A DNA stretch of 64,000 nt, from contig CM024188.1 in NCBI GenBank assembly GCA_013433145.1, positions 7,043,001 through 7,107,000 on the forward strand, read 5' to 3'. Positions 26,973-42,065 of the stretch are shown one piece after another. The stretch is from Ascaris suum (Eukaryota > Nematoda > Chromadorea > Rhabditida > Ascarididae). The notes beneath the pieces are model-generated. The model saw only the letters and a program-made list of their open reading frames with translations. It was not told the origin of the DNA and did not search any database. The number at the start of each line of letters is the position of its first letter. The first letter of the stretch is position 1. The position numbers and the translations under genes are program-made.

Positions 26973-28898
26973 TGCCAACGGATGCGTTGGGCAACGCTTT
27001 GGCTGTCACCCATTCGCACATACGGACATCATCGCCCATATTTGACGTGTTTTTTTGCTCATGCTGTCTCGAAATTTTGACAACGTTCCTTGAAGTACCT
27101 CTGTGTTCAGAGAGCGATCAACATGTAGGTGCGACGTGGAATCATTAATGCTAATGTAAGTCAACCTACCTCCTTCGGAGGGACATGGAGGAAACACCAT
27201 CTGTAGACAGCGAAAAAAAGTTGCATTATACAATGTGAAAAACAGCACTTTCAAGTGTTATTCGAATGAGTGATGCATCTCTTTTTTCCCTCAAGAAAAA
27301 GTGATCCTTTTAGATGCTGTAGAACTAACGACGTCGTAGACTCGAACTTCTCTCGTCAGGAAAGGTGCGTGAAATACTCATCTATTTTTAACAAGAGCCC
27401 TTTGACGTGAATAAACTAACAGTTCTCTAGAACGATTCGGTGAAGATACTTGACTTTCACGAGCCGAAAGTAACTTCAAACGATTGGAGCTAAGCCCAAA
27501 AGCTCCGTTGGAAATACAAGTAATCATAATCACGAAGAAAACACTACGGCCTTCGGAAGAAACTTCCTCAGCATTCCAAGAAAGCTATCGGAAGAACGCT
27601 TTTTTTCAAAAATTTCGGCAGCTATGTACATCCTCTAATTGGCTCAAAAGCGGATTGGCATTTTACGCAGACAGTGATGCTTTTACACAGTTTAACACTG
27701 AAGCGCATTATATCATATTTTATGCTTGATTACAACGGCTACGAGGTTTGTCCTTCTCACAAAAGTTCAGAAGGTGAATTGCTCGAAAAAAGAGAGGTTA
27801 TTCGACGTTGTGTGATGCTTGGATAACGGAAAAGAGTCTCATTACTGATCGCTTTGCATAACAAATTTTGTTCATTTGAAAAGTGTTCTTCAGAAGTAGC
27901 CAAGAATGCGATTGACTTTTTCACGTAAATTCTTAGAGAAAGGAAGAATTTCCATATGAAGCTTTCCGACTAAAATTTCGGTAATACATAGCACAATGGC
28001 TGTAATGAACGATCAATTCTTTTGGAATAAAACTCCACTCAGCTATGCAAAAAATTGATAGACGGGCTTTGAAGGGGCTTTCAAGCGATTTCTAGGCGCA
28101 GAAGAATATAGCAGGAAACCAACGAAAATCCCAGTCGACTCGAATAATACTCGTTGACGAGTAATAACTATGAGGCTAACTTTAAACAAATGTAGTCAGA
28201 ATTGCACGTAATAAAAATAGCATGACAGAGACTGCAACTAGGCCGGAAATTCCCCTAGAGTCTGCTTCAACAGTAGGTAATGAGGAGCAGCCAAAGATAT
28301 ACATTTTGCCGACTCCGCTTAAGCAGGGTTTCTTATATATTCGAAGTTGTTTTCCTTGGAAAACATAGGCATCAATTTATAACCGATCCTATAATTCGTT
28401 TATTTCATTGTTTCAATTTCCTTTCCGTGGAATAATTCTTTCACTACAGAAGAATGCACCTTCGACTACCCTAGTCTGTTGCGATGATTAAGCGTCGCAT
28501 CTCTTTATTATCAGACAGAAAAGCTCAATGATCGTCAAGAAAATTAAAGGACTTATGCCCGTGTCGCCATAAACTACAACACATCCCTTGCAACCACAAT
28601 GCTTTCCTTCCTGGTTAATTCTCGACATATTTGCAGTTCGCCAAATTGTTGAATATAGCCATGCTTGACGTAAACAGGACGGAAGATCATGGCACTGAAG
28701 GCTCCTCCCTCCTCACGACCAAGGATGACTCTTATACTATGATCATTTGAAATACATTGCAGCGTAATATATTTTCAACGCGCTCATGAACAGCACAACC
28801 CATAAAAGATATTGCCTTGTCGTCAACTATACTGTACCCTGCTGCATCTGATTTCCTATACGATTCACTTATATTGTACTGTGCTTTCTAGCGCTAAA

Positions 28899-29047
<149 letters not shown>

Positions 29048-31377
29048 TGTTATATTATATCCTAATCATATCCCATCCTTACCTTCAACTTGGGAGTAAC
29101 ATAGTATTTGCTGAAAGATGAAAAAAGATTAATGTCACGTGAACCTTAAAAAAGCAGCAACGTAATCGAACAATAAATGCTTGAGGGCTAAAGAGAATGA
29201 TGGAAAATGTAACTGAGAGCGCCGCGTGGCCCTTGACGCAAATCGACCGCAAATGAAGAGAAAGCTTGATCTCGACTACGCATAGCAAACGACGTCAGAC
29301 CAGTTCTGAAAACTCAAGGAGTTGAGTTCGCGTAGGAAAAGGCGCAAATCTGACTCACTCTCCTCTAGACATGGACAAACATAGCCCTCCAATCCCAGCT
29401 GTGCCGCAAGGTCCAAACTGACGGGAGGAGGGGGTGGCAGAGAAGCGAGGGCGGGGGAGAAGGAGTCCGGGAAAACTTTTGAAAAAAGAGCGCGAAAAAC
29501 AGAAACCTTTGTACCATCAGCTAAACCTTGTACGGAACCGCGCTCTCCATGTTCAGAAAATGCTTTTGCCGCATTTTCTCTACCAGGTGCACCAGTGGAC
29601 TCTGTGAGAAAGCACGTATATCTTTCACTCTAAGCTCTCCCTTATCCTTATTTTCATCTTATTGTGCGAAAAAAAGTTCTGCAGAAATACAGTGTAAAAT
29701 TGTACGTTTTCCGATAGGTCGCCTAGTCACAGCCAAGACTGGTGCGCCCGGTCAGGCTTCCCCCCTTTCCTGGCCCAGACAGTTTTATCATGGCCATGAA
29801 TCAAAAAAACAAAACGCATAAGTTAACGGATTTTAGTCACGTTGTGAATACTCAGTCGATCGTCTATAAATGAAGAAGGAAGTATATCGATTGCTGAGGT
29901 AGATGTTCGCAAAGCGAAACCGTAACTTCTGCAAAATCCAAAGAAACTGTTGAAAACGAAATCCTTGGTCATATAAATTATGTCTGTCAGTAATGCCACA
30001 GGAAAAAAACTGAAGTGTGCAACAGAAACCCTCCCTTGTCTGAACAACGGGAAGATTGCGCCAGCAATGACAGCATGATATTAGCTTCCACATTTCAGCC
30101 CACATGATCAGCTGGATGCTCAATAAAAACAATGACATGATGTCTAACAGTGTGTTTTCCTTTTAAAAAAAGCCATGGCTTCGATAAGAAAATGTATTGT
30201 TAATCGTTTCCATCACGACTTCTTAGAACATAACATACTACCGTCTCAACAGGTAATTAAACCTTATGCATACTATATTAGACATTTTGTTTTCCAAAAG
30301 TATACTGTGTCATGCAATAGCCAATTTCCTTTAGGATACACCAACACTGTACTACATTTCGCCCACTTAAAGCATATCTGTACAGTTTCAGGTTTTGCAG
30401 GAAGTGTGCAGTGTAGCACAGTTGCTGCCTTCAAAGAATAGTCGCTCGTGAAAAGTACCATTAAGTATAGATTTTCAGTTCGCCTTGATTGAAATCACCG
30501 TGTGAAACCTGCTGTGATATCTAAAAAATTATAGTATAAAGCCCGTTAAAACAATTCCACAAACACCGGTTTATTTTGCAAGAAAACAAAGTTATTGAAG
30601 TAAAATGTTTATTTTGTTCTCGCTGCGAAAAATATTTACAATGCGATTTGCCCCTGCACTGCCTCGCAGATTCCTATAAAAAACTTACATCCAAGGTGCA
30701 AAATTGCGTTTCTCATTCCTTTCCTTTTACCTGCAACTAGTGGTGCCCGGCGTTCACACTGCAACGAGTGGGGCGGGGCGTCGTGAATCACTACCTCATT
30801 TCGCATCCACCCAAGTGCAGTCAAGGTGACTATGACGTCACCCATAAGCGTAAAAATTTGTATAATCCACGTGTATGTTGTGGAAGTGGATCAGCCTTTT
30901 TGGATTGCCCAAGTAATGACCGCAACCTGCGGAAACTGCAGATGAATGACCTCCAGCGGTCTTCGACCCGACTCCCACACATGAGGCCGTCCTACTTAAG
31001 CGCCACCTATTTTCATCATTGCTGACTGTGCCTGTGAGGGCTCAGTGATAGGACCTCCACGTTGTCTACGATGACAGGATGATCCGGAGCTGACTGAGTG
31101 GGCGCTCTCCAAACGTGATTCCAACCAGTCGCTCACTTTAATCTACCACTGAACGACAGATTCGAATTAGAGCTGTTTGGAAATTTAGTCTCTTTTAGAG
31201 GAGTGCCACTGGTGCCAGGCTTTGAGGTACAATGAACATCACCTTTGGGTCAATCTGCTACAAGAACAGTTCTGTCTGAGGAACGATGTGACGCACTTTT
31301 TGCAATGCGATAGAATCTTCCTCCCGCTTAAACCCAAGTTGCAGTGGAGCGGCAGATTTAGAGGTGAGAGAGAAACG

Positions 31378-31494
31378 GTACGTCGTACCGATGCCAGGCA
31401 TGCTCAACGACCGTATGCCTTTGCAAAACGAATTGTTCATGGGATTTACATGGAACGCACGTTCTTTTGCTACCTGCAACCGCACGGATATGGT
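31378..31494 (+). pseudogene. Possible piggyBac-transposase cysteine-rich C-terminus, relic
   Basis: This frame reads TSYRCQACSTTVCLC then KTNCSWDLHGT, with Cys/His spacing C-x2-C-x4-C-x5-C-x4-H. It resembles the second half of the zinc-binding domain that ends piggyBac-type transposases. The upstream sequence in the same frame is broken by several stops and no DDD catalytic core was found. If real, it is a decayed fragment. Two other frames across the same bases are also open, so the match could be fortuitous. Confidence 0.28.
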
Positions 31495-33481
31495 GATGGG
31501 TTGTTAATTTGTGGATGGATCCACTGGCCATTCATCTCGATCTGGATCATGGCATCTTCTTGCGAACTCAACCTACCGAATCTACTATCTCAAATGACAA
31601 CCACTCCGATACGCAGCTCCTAGACGGGACGGACGCGACGCAGATTTTTACCCTCATATACCTCTAGCGGTGACGTCATAATCATGTGAACGGCACATGC
31701 GCTGGCGCAAATCAGTGCAACTTTTCACTAGGCTCCGCTTGCGCTTTGGCAAGCAAAAAGGACTGTGGAACTTGACATTTGCACCAATTGATTCATCACG
31801 CCTTGCGATGATTTTGTGTATTCGGAAGCAATTTTCTTTGCATGAAGTCTTCGAAGCACTGCAAGGTCAAGTGCAGTGTAAGTTTTCGTCGCAATAATAT
31901 CATTACAAAGTATGTTCCTTTGACGATCGTATCGCACAGCAGAATTACAAATAATGGTCCAGCTGTGAAATATAACAAAAAAATCGAAAGCGAAAGCTTG
32001 AATGCTCACAAGCCAAACGTGGCTGGACTTCTCTCGATGAGGAAATGTCTTAACTACGCGTAAGAAACCGTTGCAATGCATTTCGAAATAGTGGGTGAAA
32101 TAAACGAGCAAAGCAAACGATGAAACATAGTGAAGCCGCTTTGGACGTAAAAGCGTAGCCCGTTAGTGCTCGAAGGGAGAGAATGTTTTTACCCATGCTT
32201 AGGAAAACGTGGCCAGAAGACGCTTGCGATGCTTGGCTGAAACAAAGCCAATCCTGACGCGTCATCCAGACAAGTCTTTCTTTGTCTACAACTGCCGGCT
32301 TTAATTTGAAACAGAATTCTGAGCGAGCAAAATTTGAGTCACACCGTCAATACGCGATCAATTAGATTAGAATAAGAATAACGTACGAAGCACCGACCAA
32401 ATAAAAAGTGAAGAGTATGTTTGCCTAAGTAGACAAAAACATTTCATCTGAGTAGTGCCCAGATTCATGTGTTATAAAAATTAGTGGAAGTACTCTTCAA
32501 ACAAGCTTATGCAAAGGTCAATTATCCTCCATCAAACAAACTGTGAGCAGAATGAACTCTAGAAAGAAATTCACTGCTACGAAAGAAGTCCTGAGTCAAA
32601 TACTGAACACCTGATAGAAATGTCACAAGAAATGTTTAAAATCTGTTGAATCACTGCTATCTTCAAGCAGCAAATGAAAGATTAACAAGACATGTGTTTT
32701 TGCGTTTGTGTCCAAGGGATTTTTCTTCCGGAAAACGGCTCTCGCAACCCACAGTCCAAAATATTTGGGGGAGAGGGGGAGGATGGAGGGAGTGATTTTG
32801 GTCCACTCTGCTAGCAAATCTCACATAAAAACAATTTAATTACCTCTCTTTCTCTTCAAAGTGCAGGCCCATAGAAACCTCCCTTCCCTTTAGTGAAAAT
32901 GGATCCTGCTAGTGTTCTGCTGATACACAAGTGTACAAAAAAGACGTTGTCTTAATGCAGTTCTGTCATTGCAAAAACAAGAGTAATGCATCATCGCTCC
33001 AATGAAGCAACTCAATAAAGTCAGCGATGGTTGTGATGCGTTCAGTACGATCTAAATAAGTTCTACGGTTCATTCTTTTTCGAAGCAGTGGGGTTTCGAA
33101 ATACGGCTCTCTAGTGAAATCGCTTTCCATGTTGGTGCTTTTAATTCGTTGCAGCCTAAAACCTCGACAGGTAACTTGTCGACAACAGATGACTCACATC
33201 TCTCGGCGTAGGAATGCAAACGAGTGCCACAAATAAAGTCTTGGCAGTTAGAATTTTTGAGAAGTATTAACATTACTAATTAACATTACTTCAAAAAGAT
33301 TTCAGCTCACTTCTCGTTCCCCATATGAAAAACGATTGCGAACAGTGATATCCTGGTGACCGGCATCTTTGAGGATATAAAGCCTCCGAAAATTTTAATT
33401 GCGCTTTGCTCTGCTTATATCATTAAATTGCTGATATTAAATAAGCTATGACGGCAGTGGGAAATTTCTATTGTGTCATAT

Positions 33482-34012
<531 letters not shown>

Positions 34013-37000
34013 TGAATTGCTCAAGCAAAACAATTTTGTTTGAGCACCACCTATGCGAAACGCAGTTGCAGCGATGCAGCTCAATAATGTTGTTTATAAT
34101 CTGCTATATGTGTATATAACTTCCACCTTTACCCAGCGATTTGCTACAACAATTTTACTCATCGTCCAGTGAGTCCAGTTAGCCCTCTGGCACACCATTA
34201 TCGCACCTATGAGCAAAAGTATTGCCATTGCATGCCCCGTTGGTTTAGCCCACATATTCCAGATGAAGAAACAAGTCACATATTTCATGAATTTTTCATT
34301 CTTTCGAAGCGAAATCCTACGTCAGATTCTGTAAGTATAGTCTGAGCCAGTGCTGCACTACAGCATAGTGTGCTTAACTTCCCTTGCACAATTTAATTTA
34401 TATTATGTATTTCCGCCTTTGTGGCACAATTACGCAACTGTGAGTTTTTTTGCTGAAATATGCCAAACTGTGCTATGATATACTATCATGGTATTCAGTG
34501 TGATTTAACACATACTCTGGTATATTGATGGTGTAATGCTGTATTGTGTCGACTGATAAAGTGTGCTGTATAAATTTGTTTAACGTCTAATCTGGTATGG
34601 TATGGTCTAATATTGTACACATCATACTGTGCTGCATATTATAGTTTAATGAGTGTAGAAAGCATCGGCGTTCATAAACATCGTCGGATATTTTCGGCTA
34701 TGGTAACTGATGGGAGATTGAGCAAATATTCTCCTCCTATCCTCTAAAACGCGTAAATTCGACGTATGGACATTCGAAAAAAAGCGCGTTCATACAAAAA
34801 ACGCGACACAACAGCTGGCACAAAATGAGGTTTCGCAAGCGCGTTCATACATTAGCGTGTATCGTAATTAATGACTAAACATGCGCAATAATGTAATCAT
34901 ATTTAAACTAAACACTGCTATTTCCAGAACAAAATTATCCCAAAGTTTACGGTTGTCGCCTTTTCTTAAAGAATTCTAGCTGAATAATTTCATTAGCATT
35001 ATGCTAGCAGCAGGCATACCTTATATACCAACAGACACATTTAGCACGTACCCTAGAAAGGTCAATCAGTGATGCTCATTTTATGACTGCCTATTTAAGC
35101 CGCTTGTTATCGTTTGTTATTCTCTAAGAGCGAAACAAGAGAATTAAACAGTAAGCTCGGTTGTAAAGCATATCATGTCAATGAACACTTAAAAGAAAAC
35201 CGACAATGAGTGAAGAGAGCGAGAAAAAATGTTTCCTTTAAAGCATTTTTTGCAGCTTAGTCTCATAATTCTGATGAGGCCAACAATGCGTGTTTACTGT
35301 ACCGATTTGAGTGCTGTTAAATTATCATAAAATCGGCGCTGAATTCTGTAGATCGTTTTATTAAGTTCGGCAATTACGAAAGACACCCAAGACCAGCATC
35401 ACTTGTTGAAGTAATAAGAAAAGCTCCTCCACGATGTACACAAACAACTGTTCTCTATAAAGGAGGAATGAATAGGTAGCAATCGTGGATATAAATAATA
35501 AATAAATAATATTAAGTAACTACTCATTTCTGGGCATGTAAACGTTAACAGCGGCGTACGAACACTGCGGAACTTTGGAGCAGTATACTCAACGGCTGGT
35601 GGATGACTCATTGCGTACCTTTAGCTGGCAGTCACTATCAGCAACGCCTTTAATCGTGTGCCATTCGTTGCTTCTAAATTCACAACCACCTTAGTATGGC
35701 GAACAGCTTCTTTCTCGCTGATGTGCTAAATAATTTCGTCAATTAAAGCTACGGCATGGTGGTTAAATTCTAGACCAAAGTGAATAGGACTGGGGCTGAG
35801 ACGTATGTAGGAGGTATACTTTGGTTGTTTTAGATTAAAGAGACTGCAGGGAAGGAGGATACAAACAAAACGAAATATGATTAAAGAAGTTACGAATGTG
35901 AATGAAAAACTTGCTGACTGCAATGCAACATTCCTATCAAGTGCCTTGCTGTGCACTAAACATTATAAACCACAATCAGTAATGTTCAAGGTCGTGCGAG
36001 CATCTGCTTCAGTGGACAGCATGAAAACGAGTGCAACTCTGCAAAAGCACATAAGAAGGAAGAAACGCTGAATCTCTAGAAAGTGATATGTCAGAGAATC
36101 GAGGAATAGACGTATCACATCCGCGGTAAGCGAATCAGATGTGTAACTGAGTGACTTTAAGTACGCAATTTATGCTCCGCAGATAATTTGTCGCACTCAA
36201 CAACGACATTTGTTCCCCTTCCCATTGCCTGCTGTAAGACATCACAACGGCTAACCGAATTAAGTTCTAAAAGGCGAATAGGATCGTACGCATCGAAGAA
36301 TCGAAGTGAACATGAAGGAACGAAAAGTGATTAATTAAGGAGGATGAAATCATAATTGAAGTCTGAAGTGTAAAGCGAAATATGACGTGCACTTGAACTA
36401 CAACCGCGGTGCAGTGAAAGAGAAGCGAATGAAGCGCTAGCAAAGCAATGCAAGCGATGTGAAGCACAGACTCACATCGACAAAGCCAACGAACATGTCA
36501 CTTGCACATAAAGCAACAAAGAGCAACTGACGATCAATGTTCAAATTTTGCTCGAAGAAAATGAGTGGTCGTTTAAATGGCGTCGATTCAGATTCCAAGC
36601 TGCCGTGTGGGTCGATTGCGCCAGGTGGTAACGACAAAATCGAACCACTGATATGAGCAATACAATGCTCAGCATAACTATTAGGCAAAGACGAGCCAGC
36701 AACACGTTGTCCACCTTGCGTGCATCAACACTCTCAGCTCGCGTAGCGTTTGCATTTGGCCACACAAGAAGGATCGTTGAAATCAACGCTGCCAGCACAA
36801 GTGTGGCGACTGCACTGATGCTGAAATTTGCGTAATGCGCTTGTCGAGAAAATCAACTTTATGCGGCATAAACCATCTTTAGCACATTGTCGCAGGTCTT
36901 CATTAACTGGCATCGAAATAGCTAAATTGTGGCACTTTTTCCGAGCGGTACTTTTCATTCAATAGGAGCTAGAACGAACATGAAGCTCTGCCTGTCGCTG

Positions 37001-39603
37001 ACATCCATGACATAAACTTCGAACGTTTTAATCGCCGATCTAATTTATGCAGTAACTGGCTCTGATATTTGCAAATAAACAAGCGAGATTATAAGAAATG
37101 CATGAAATGCTGATGCACGGTTAGGTTTATTCATGAAGACCTTGTTTTCGGTCGTGAAACGCCAAATTTTGGATCTGCTACCTTGGACATACATTCCCTA
37201 TGTGTATCAATTTTCATTAAAGTCACGTATGCAGCAAAAAAAGTAGCAAGGTGTCATCTCAAGGGTAAGGCTTTCCGCGACTGCTTCAAAGGAGGCGAAT
37301 TCATTATCGAACCAGTATGGCGTCACATGGAACAAGCCGACTTCTTCAACAAGTAACCAAACTATCAGACTTTATGAAACAATTTAAGAAGTATGCCTGC
37401 CTCAAAAGATTGAGAAGTGATTACTGCGACTTATGAAAGGAGGCATAAAAATAGTTGAGCTCGAGCTGAGACAGATAGATGTAGATGGTACGGGATTTAT
37501 AGCTGTGGGATTCGAGTTCGCTCCTTGAAAGATATTCGCATATACACTTCAGGCCTATTGCACACGAAGTCTGGATTGTAGCCCCAATTGTAGACTCCGA
37601 GAACACCGACGTACTCTATAACTCTGCCCTGATCCTGCATTTTCCTGACCCAGAAAATCGTTCACTTGCAACCGCTGTTTCCCCATCCCTGTGCTTCAGA
37701 GTCCTGATGACGTCATTTTTGAGGAATCTGGCTTTGCTTGCATCTTAAAAAATGCCGTATTCGCGGCCCTGAAACGTATTTTACCAAAACTCGTTTCCTG
37801 ATTTTTATGTGGAGATGGCTAAAGATATATTCAGGCAGCATTAGTTATAAATCAGAATGTAATCAAAACGGCTCGATTTGCGACGATCGAAATTCAGAAT
37901 TCTTGGACTCGAATCCTTCTAAATTTCGGTGATTGTCACAATCAATTTCTGCGTTTGGGAATTCCCCCAAAGATAGTGCAATGACGTCAGCAACTACTGC
38001 CGTTCTGGCTTTTTCAACCACTTTTTAACCTTTTTTTTAGTCAGTGCGGCGAGGAGCAGGCATCCCGACCATTATGCTGACCTGGAAGTGCAAAGAATGA
38101 AGATTTTTTTCGCGCGTTTTGAATGCGTCTACTTGTTTTTTTAAGGGGGAGGGGGAGGGTTGTCCGAGTTCGAACAATTCTTTTCTGACCTTACTGGACG
38201 TCCACCAAACCTTTTCCTATTTTTCTCCGCGTTCATTGACCTTTGCTCTTTCTCCACTGGGTGTTCTGCATCGCTTTTCTTGCTTCTTTACATGCTCGCT
38301 AAACCTTTTTTCTGTTTCGCATAGTGCTCACTGATGCCCTTTTTATTTCAGAAAAATAAGAATCCCCTCCTCCTTCCTTCATGTCTAGAAATCTGCTCTC
38401 AGCAAAAAAACCCGAGTTTCTATAATTACTGTCCCCAACTTGCCAACACCCGGATTGCTCGGAAATTCCGAATTCAGATAAAACCTAAACATCTTCACTT
38501 GTCTGTTCGAAAGGTTAAATTTTGGAGTATGCACAATTCAAAAGCGAACTTACATTCTGCCAACTTTTAAGCATGCCGTGAACAGGACCAGAGTGAGTGA
38601 CCACAGAAACATCAAAACTATGGCACCAGCTCCAAGCCCGAATATTCGGATTCCCATTATTTTCTGAGCTTAGGTGTACGTCGATGCGAACAACAGCCTA
38701 TTTAATGAGACATCATTGTATATCAAAGCACGATTGTCGTTTATATGGTCGCCATCGACTGAAAACGTCCAATTTTCGCCAAAAAAAATTCCGATCCTCT
38801 TCCTATAAACTTCTCCATATCAGCTGCCACTCGCTATAAAATATGACGCGGATCATGCTCAAAAAGCTAGCCTTATATGCGTTTTTGTGTACCTATTGAC
38901 GACCAAACAATTTCGTAAGCTTCTGGGAAATAATTTGTAATACGGGGAATAATGCCTTCATATTACGCTGGCAAAAATTTTCTGCAAAAGACGAAACTCT
39001 ATTGCAACCCGAATGGAGTAAAGTGAAAAACAGGTTGATGAAAAATGTCTACGAATTCTTTGCACTTCATATGTCAGTAATTTTATATGTCAGTAATTTT
39101 TTCCGCAGTTGGCTTACTATGTTCTTTAAATCAACGTGAAGTATGATATATGCGGCCATTGCTCGTGCATATTATGCTGCAACCGCCTAGACAGGTATAC
39201 GCATACAGTAATAAACAGATGTAGGCACAAAAAGATAGATAGCACTGCCAAATAATGTTACTTTAATGCGCTTTTTAAATACAGAATTGTAAAATTGCCT
39301 AAAACTAGTTCCCAATACGTATAAAAAAGTCCTATAGAGCTATAAGTACGCATAAGACCATCAAAAATCATATATTTCTTTGATTACGTTCAGTTGAATT
39401 TACTCAACGCACCTGCTTCAATTGCATATCTGGCTAGTATGTCGCTGTGAAGATTCACGAATAGAAACGCAAAGCATTTTACTTCATATAAGAACATGAA
39501 GTGTGTGTTTCATACCATATAAATTGACTACTTTAAGCGTGATGGTCTTTAAATGATTTTATTTATTGCCTTTGTACTTTAACATTTACTTATAAGGCAA
39601 ATG

Positions 39604-39785
<182 letters not shown>

Positions 39786-41094
39786 TTTCTTTCCTTTATC
39801 CAAGTCAAGTTCTTAAGGAAACTCCTCTAGAGAATCATGCATTTTTAAGACTAAAGATCACAATATCTAGAGGAGGGTAAGTGTGCACGCCACCTCCCTA
39901 TACTACAGCAATAAGGACCTAAGGAACAGCCATCAAAAAGGACTCACAAAACCGCAGCACAATAAGAGCACTTTTACATTCATCTGTTTATTCCACCATG
40001 AAATGCATTATATCGATTCTGGCACTAAAAATTTCTTCCTAACCATCAATAAAACGATTCTAAGAGGAAATCACAAGAAAACCAAATACAATGTGCCAGA
40101 TATACCAGGAAAGAGGCATGCATTTGGAGCACCGGTTGCCATCACCATGGAAACGCTGAATGACACATCGATGATCTCATACATGGATAGCAAGGGCAGC
40201 GCTCGAGAGAATGCTTGACCTTCCGCTGAAAGATTATATCGACAGCGTGGGTGTCGACTATAGACTTCGCGTGGGGAACCTTTAACTCCCTAATGTGTTT
40301 AAACAACATGGCAAATATTACGGAGATTAAGTATTTCAACGATGCATGATGCTTCCCCGACGTAAAGGATCCTTCTCATCCTTGTTTTTGGACGTCGAAG
40401 TATATTCTATGTTGGTTGCATAAGTTATTTGCTGCCCTACTAGTCTTAAATTCGAATCATCGCGTCATAATAGATGATTTCCACTTGCCAGCCGAGATGG
40501 GGACGCTCGCATGCGTCAATCTTCCCCTATTCCTTCGATGAATCATTTCAAATGCCAATGCTTTCACCGATCCCACTAATTTGTTGGGACCTCTAAAGCA
40601 TTTTAAAAAAATACAGCCTGACTGGGACGGTTGATGACATAGACCCGTTTCAACGGTTTTGAAATTTTTGCGTGGAAGCCACTGTTTTTCACAATAATAA
40701 TTCCATTCTAACTGTACCGTTCCTAGAAGTCTGCCGAATCGCTCGGGAGTTAACCCTAAAATTTCAGGTAATCCGATATCCGACTTCATAGATACAATTT
40801 AAAAAATCATCCTTGCTCCCCTTTTTAACTTTCACGGTCTCTGTATATGTTTCCTTTGCAGATTTTCAAGCGAAAATAATCGCCGACCTTTGCATTGCAC
40901 AGCTCAAATGAACTCGACCACTTAAAATCATTACGGATGGATTTACCTCACTGTTGAATTCGGAAAAAAAGTTATTCAAAAATGAAGGAAACTGCATGCT
41001 GGTGCTAGAGAAATTTATGTCTCACCAACATGCAAAAATGTGGTAGCCTCGCCCATTGTCAAAGTCAGAGAGAGATTATTATTGTTAGGCATGT

Positions 41095-41235
<141 letters not shown>

Positions 41236-41660
41236 GAATATATTACGAAAACAGAACTATTCCTTATACAGCAGCACACGAAATGAAATTTACCACAGCA
41301 CTAAGGATACGCGGAGGGAAAAGGGAAATGAAGACTACATGCACCCTGTGAAGCACATATACAAGAGTACAATTAAACAAAACGTTGCTGGATGAAGTAA
41401 ACGCTGTTTGCAAATTTAAGGTGCTAACTGAAAATGATTTCGTTGATGACCTTCTGGAACGAACAAGAATATGATTGAATTTATGCCTGTACTATACTGT
41501 AGTTTCAACATGGAAGGTCTTTGATTGAGAGTGATAATCTGATGTATAAAATACGAAAATAATATATCGAGTATTGTAGATAAAAATCATCGCGACAGTG
41601 AGACCTCATCCCAGCAAATGTCGCAAGTGAGCACGGCGGTTCTGCCATCATTTTCGGTTT

Positions 41661-42065
41661 TCACTGACGACTTGCAATCCTTTTTTTTTTTATCATGTCT
41701 TGATCGACTACCGTTTGAAGGGTAACATTCTGGACGCTAGAAACAGTAAATGGGGTTGATGAAGAACGTTCCACAATTTGAGCGCTTCGAACGCCTGGAG
41801 TAAAGGGAAGATGAACTATCCTTCGATACCCATTACTGGTGTTGCCATTGGGCGGCGTAAAAGTCGAAGACATTTTGAAGACTTTAAGGGAAATCGGGTC
41901 AGAGAAGAAGAATGCAATCGGCGAGCATGTATCAGCAGTATGGGATGTTCTGCTCTTCACACTCAAGCTATAAATTAAATCACAGTTTGGGCACTCCTGT
42001 GCAACTTTGTAGCTCAGTGAATTTTTTGTATTTCCGGCGGTGGTGCTCTTGGTAGCAGATGACAT
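41661..42065 (-). CDS. Unassigned ORF, Ser/Thr-rich
   Basis: A 134-codon frame opens with MSSATKSTTAGNTKNS and continues Ser/Thr-rich with a CPNC pair near residue 25. Its start is preceded by AGCAG|GTATGT, which would also make a good 5' splice donor, so the ORF may begin inside an intron. Other frames of the same strand between 42,300 and 41,960 also look protein-like, and they overlap. About one run of this length is expected by chance in the window. No family is recognised. Confidence 0.18.
   Translation of the reverse strand: MSSATKSTTAGNTKNSLSYKVAQECPNCDLIYSLSVKSRTSHTADTCSPIAFFFSDPISLKVFKMSSTFTPPNGNTSNGYRRIVHLPFTPGVRSAQIVERSSSTPFTVSSVQNVTLQTVVDQDMIKKKRIASRQ

Noticed and set aside
40457..40789. 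110-codon minus-strand ORF (MKSDIGLPEILGL...)
   Set aside because: It reads somewhat like a protein, but it has no recognised domain and no supporting splice context. Length is within chance expectation.
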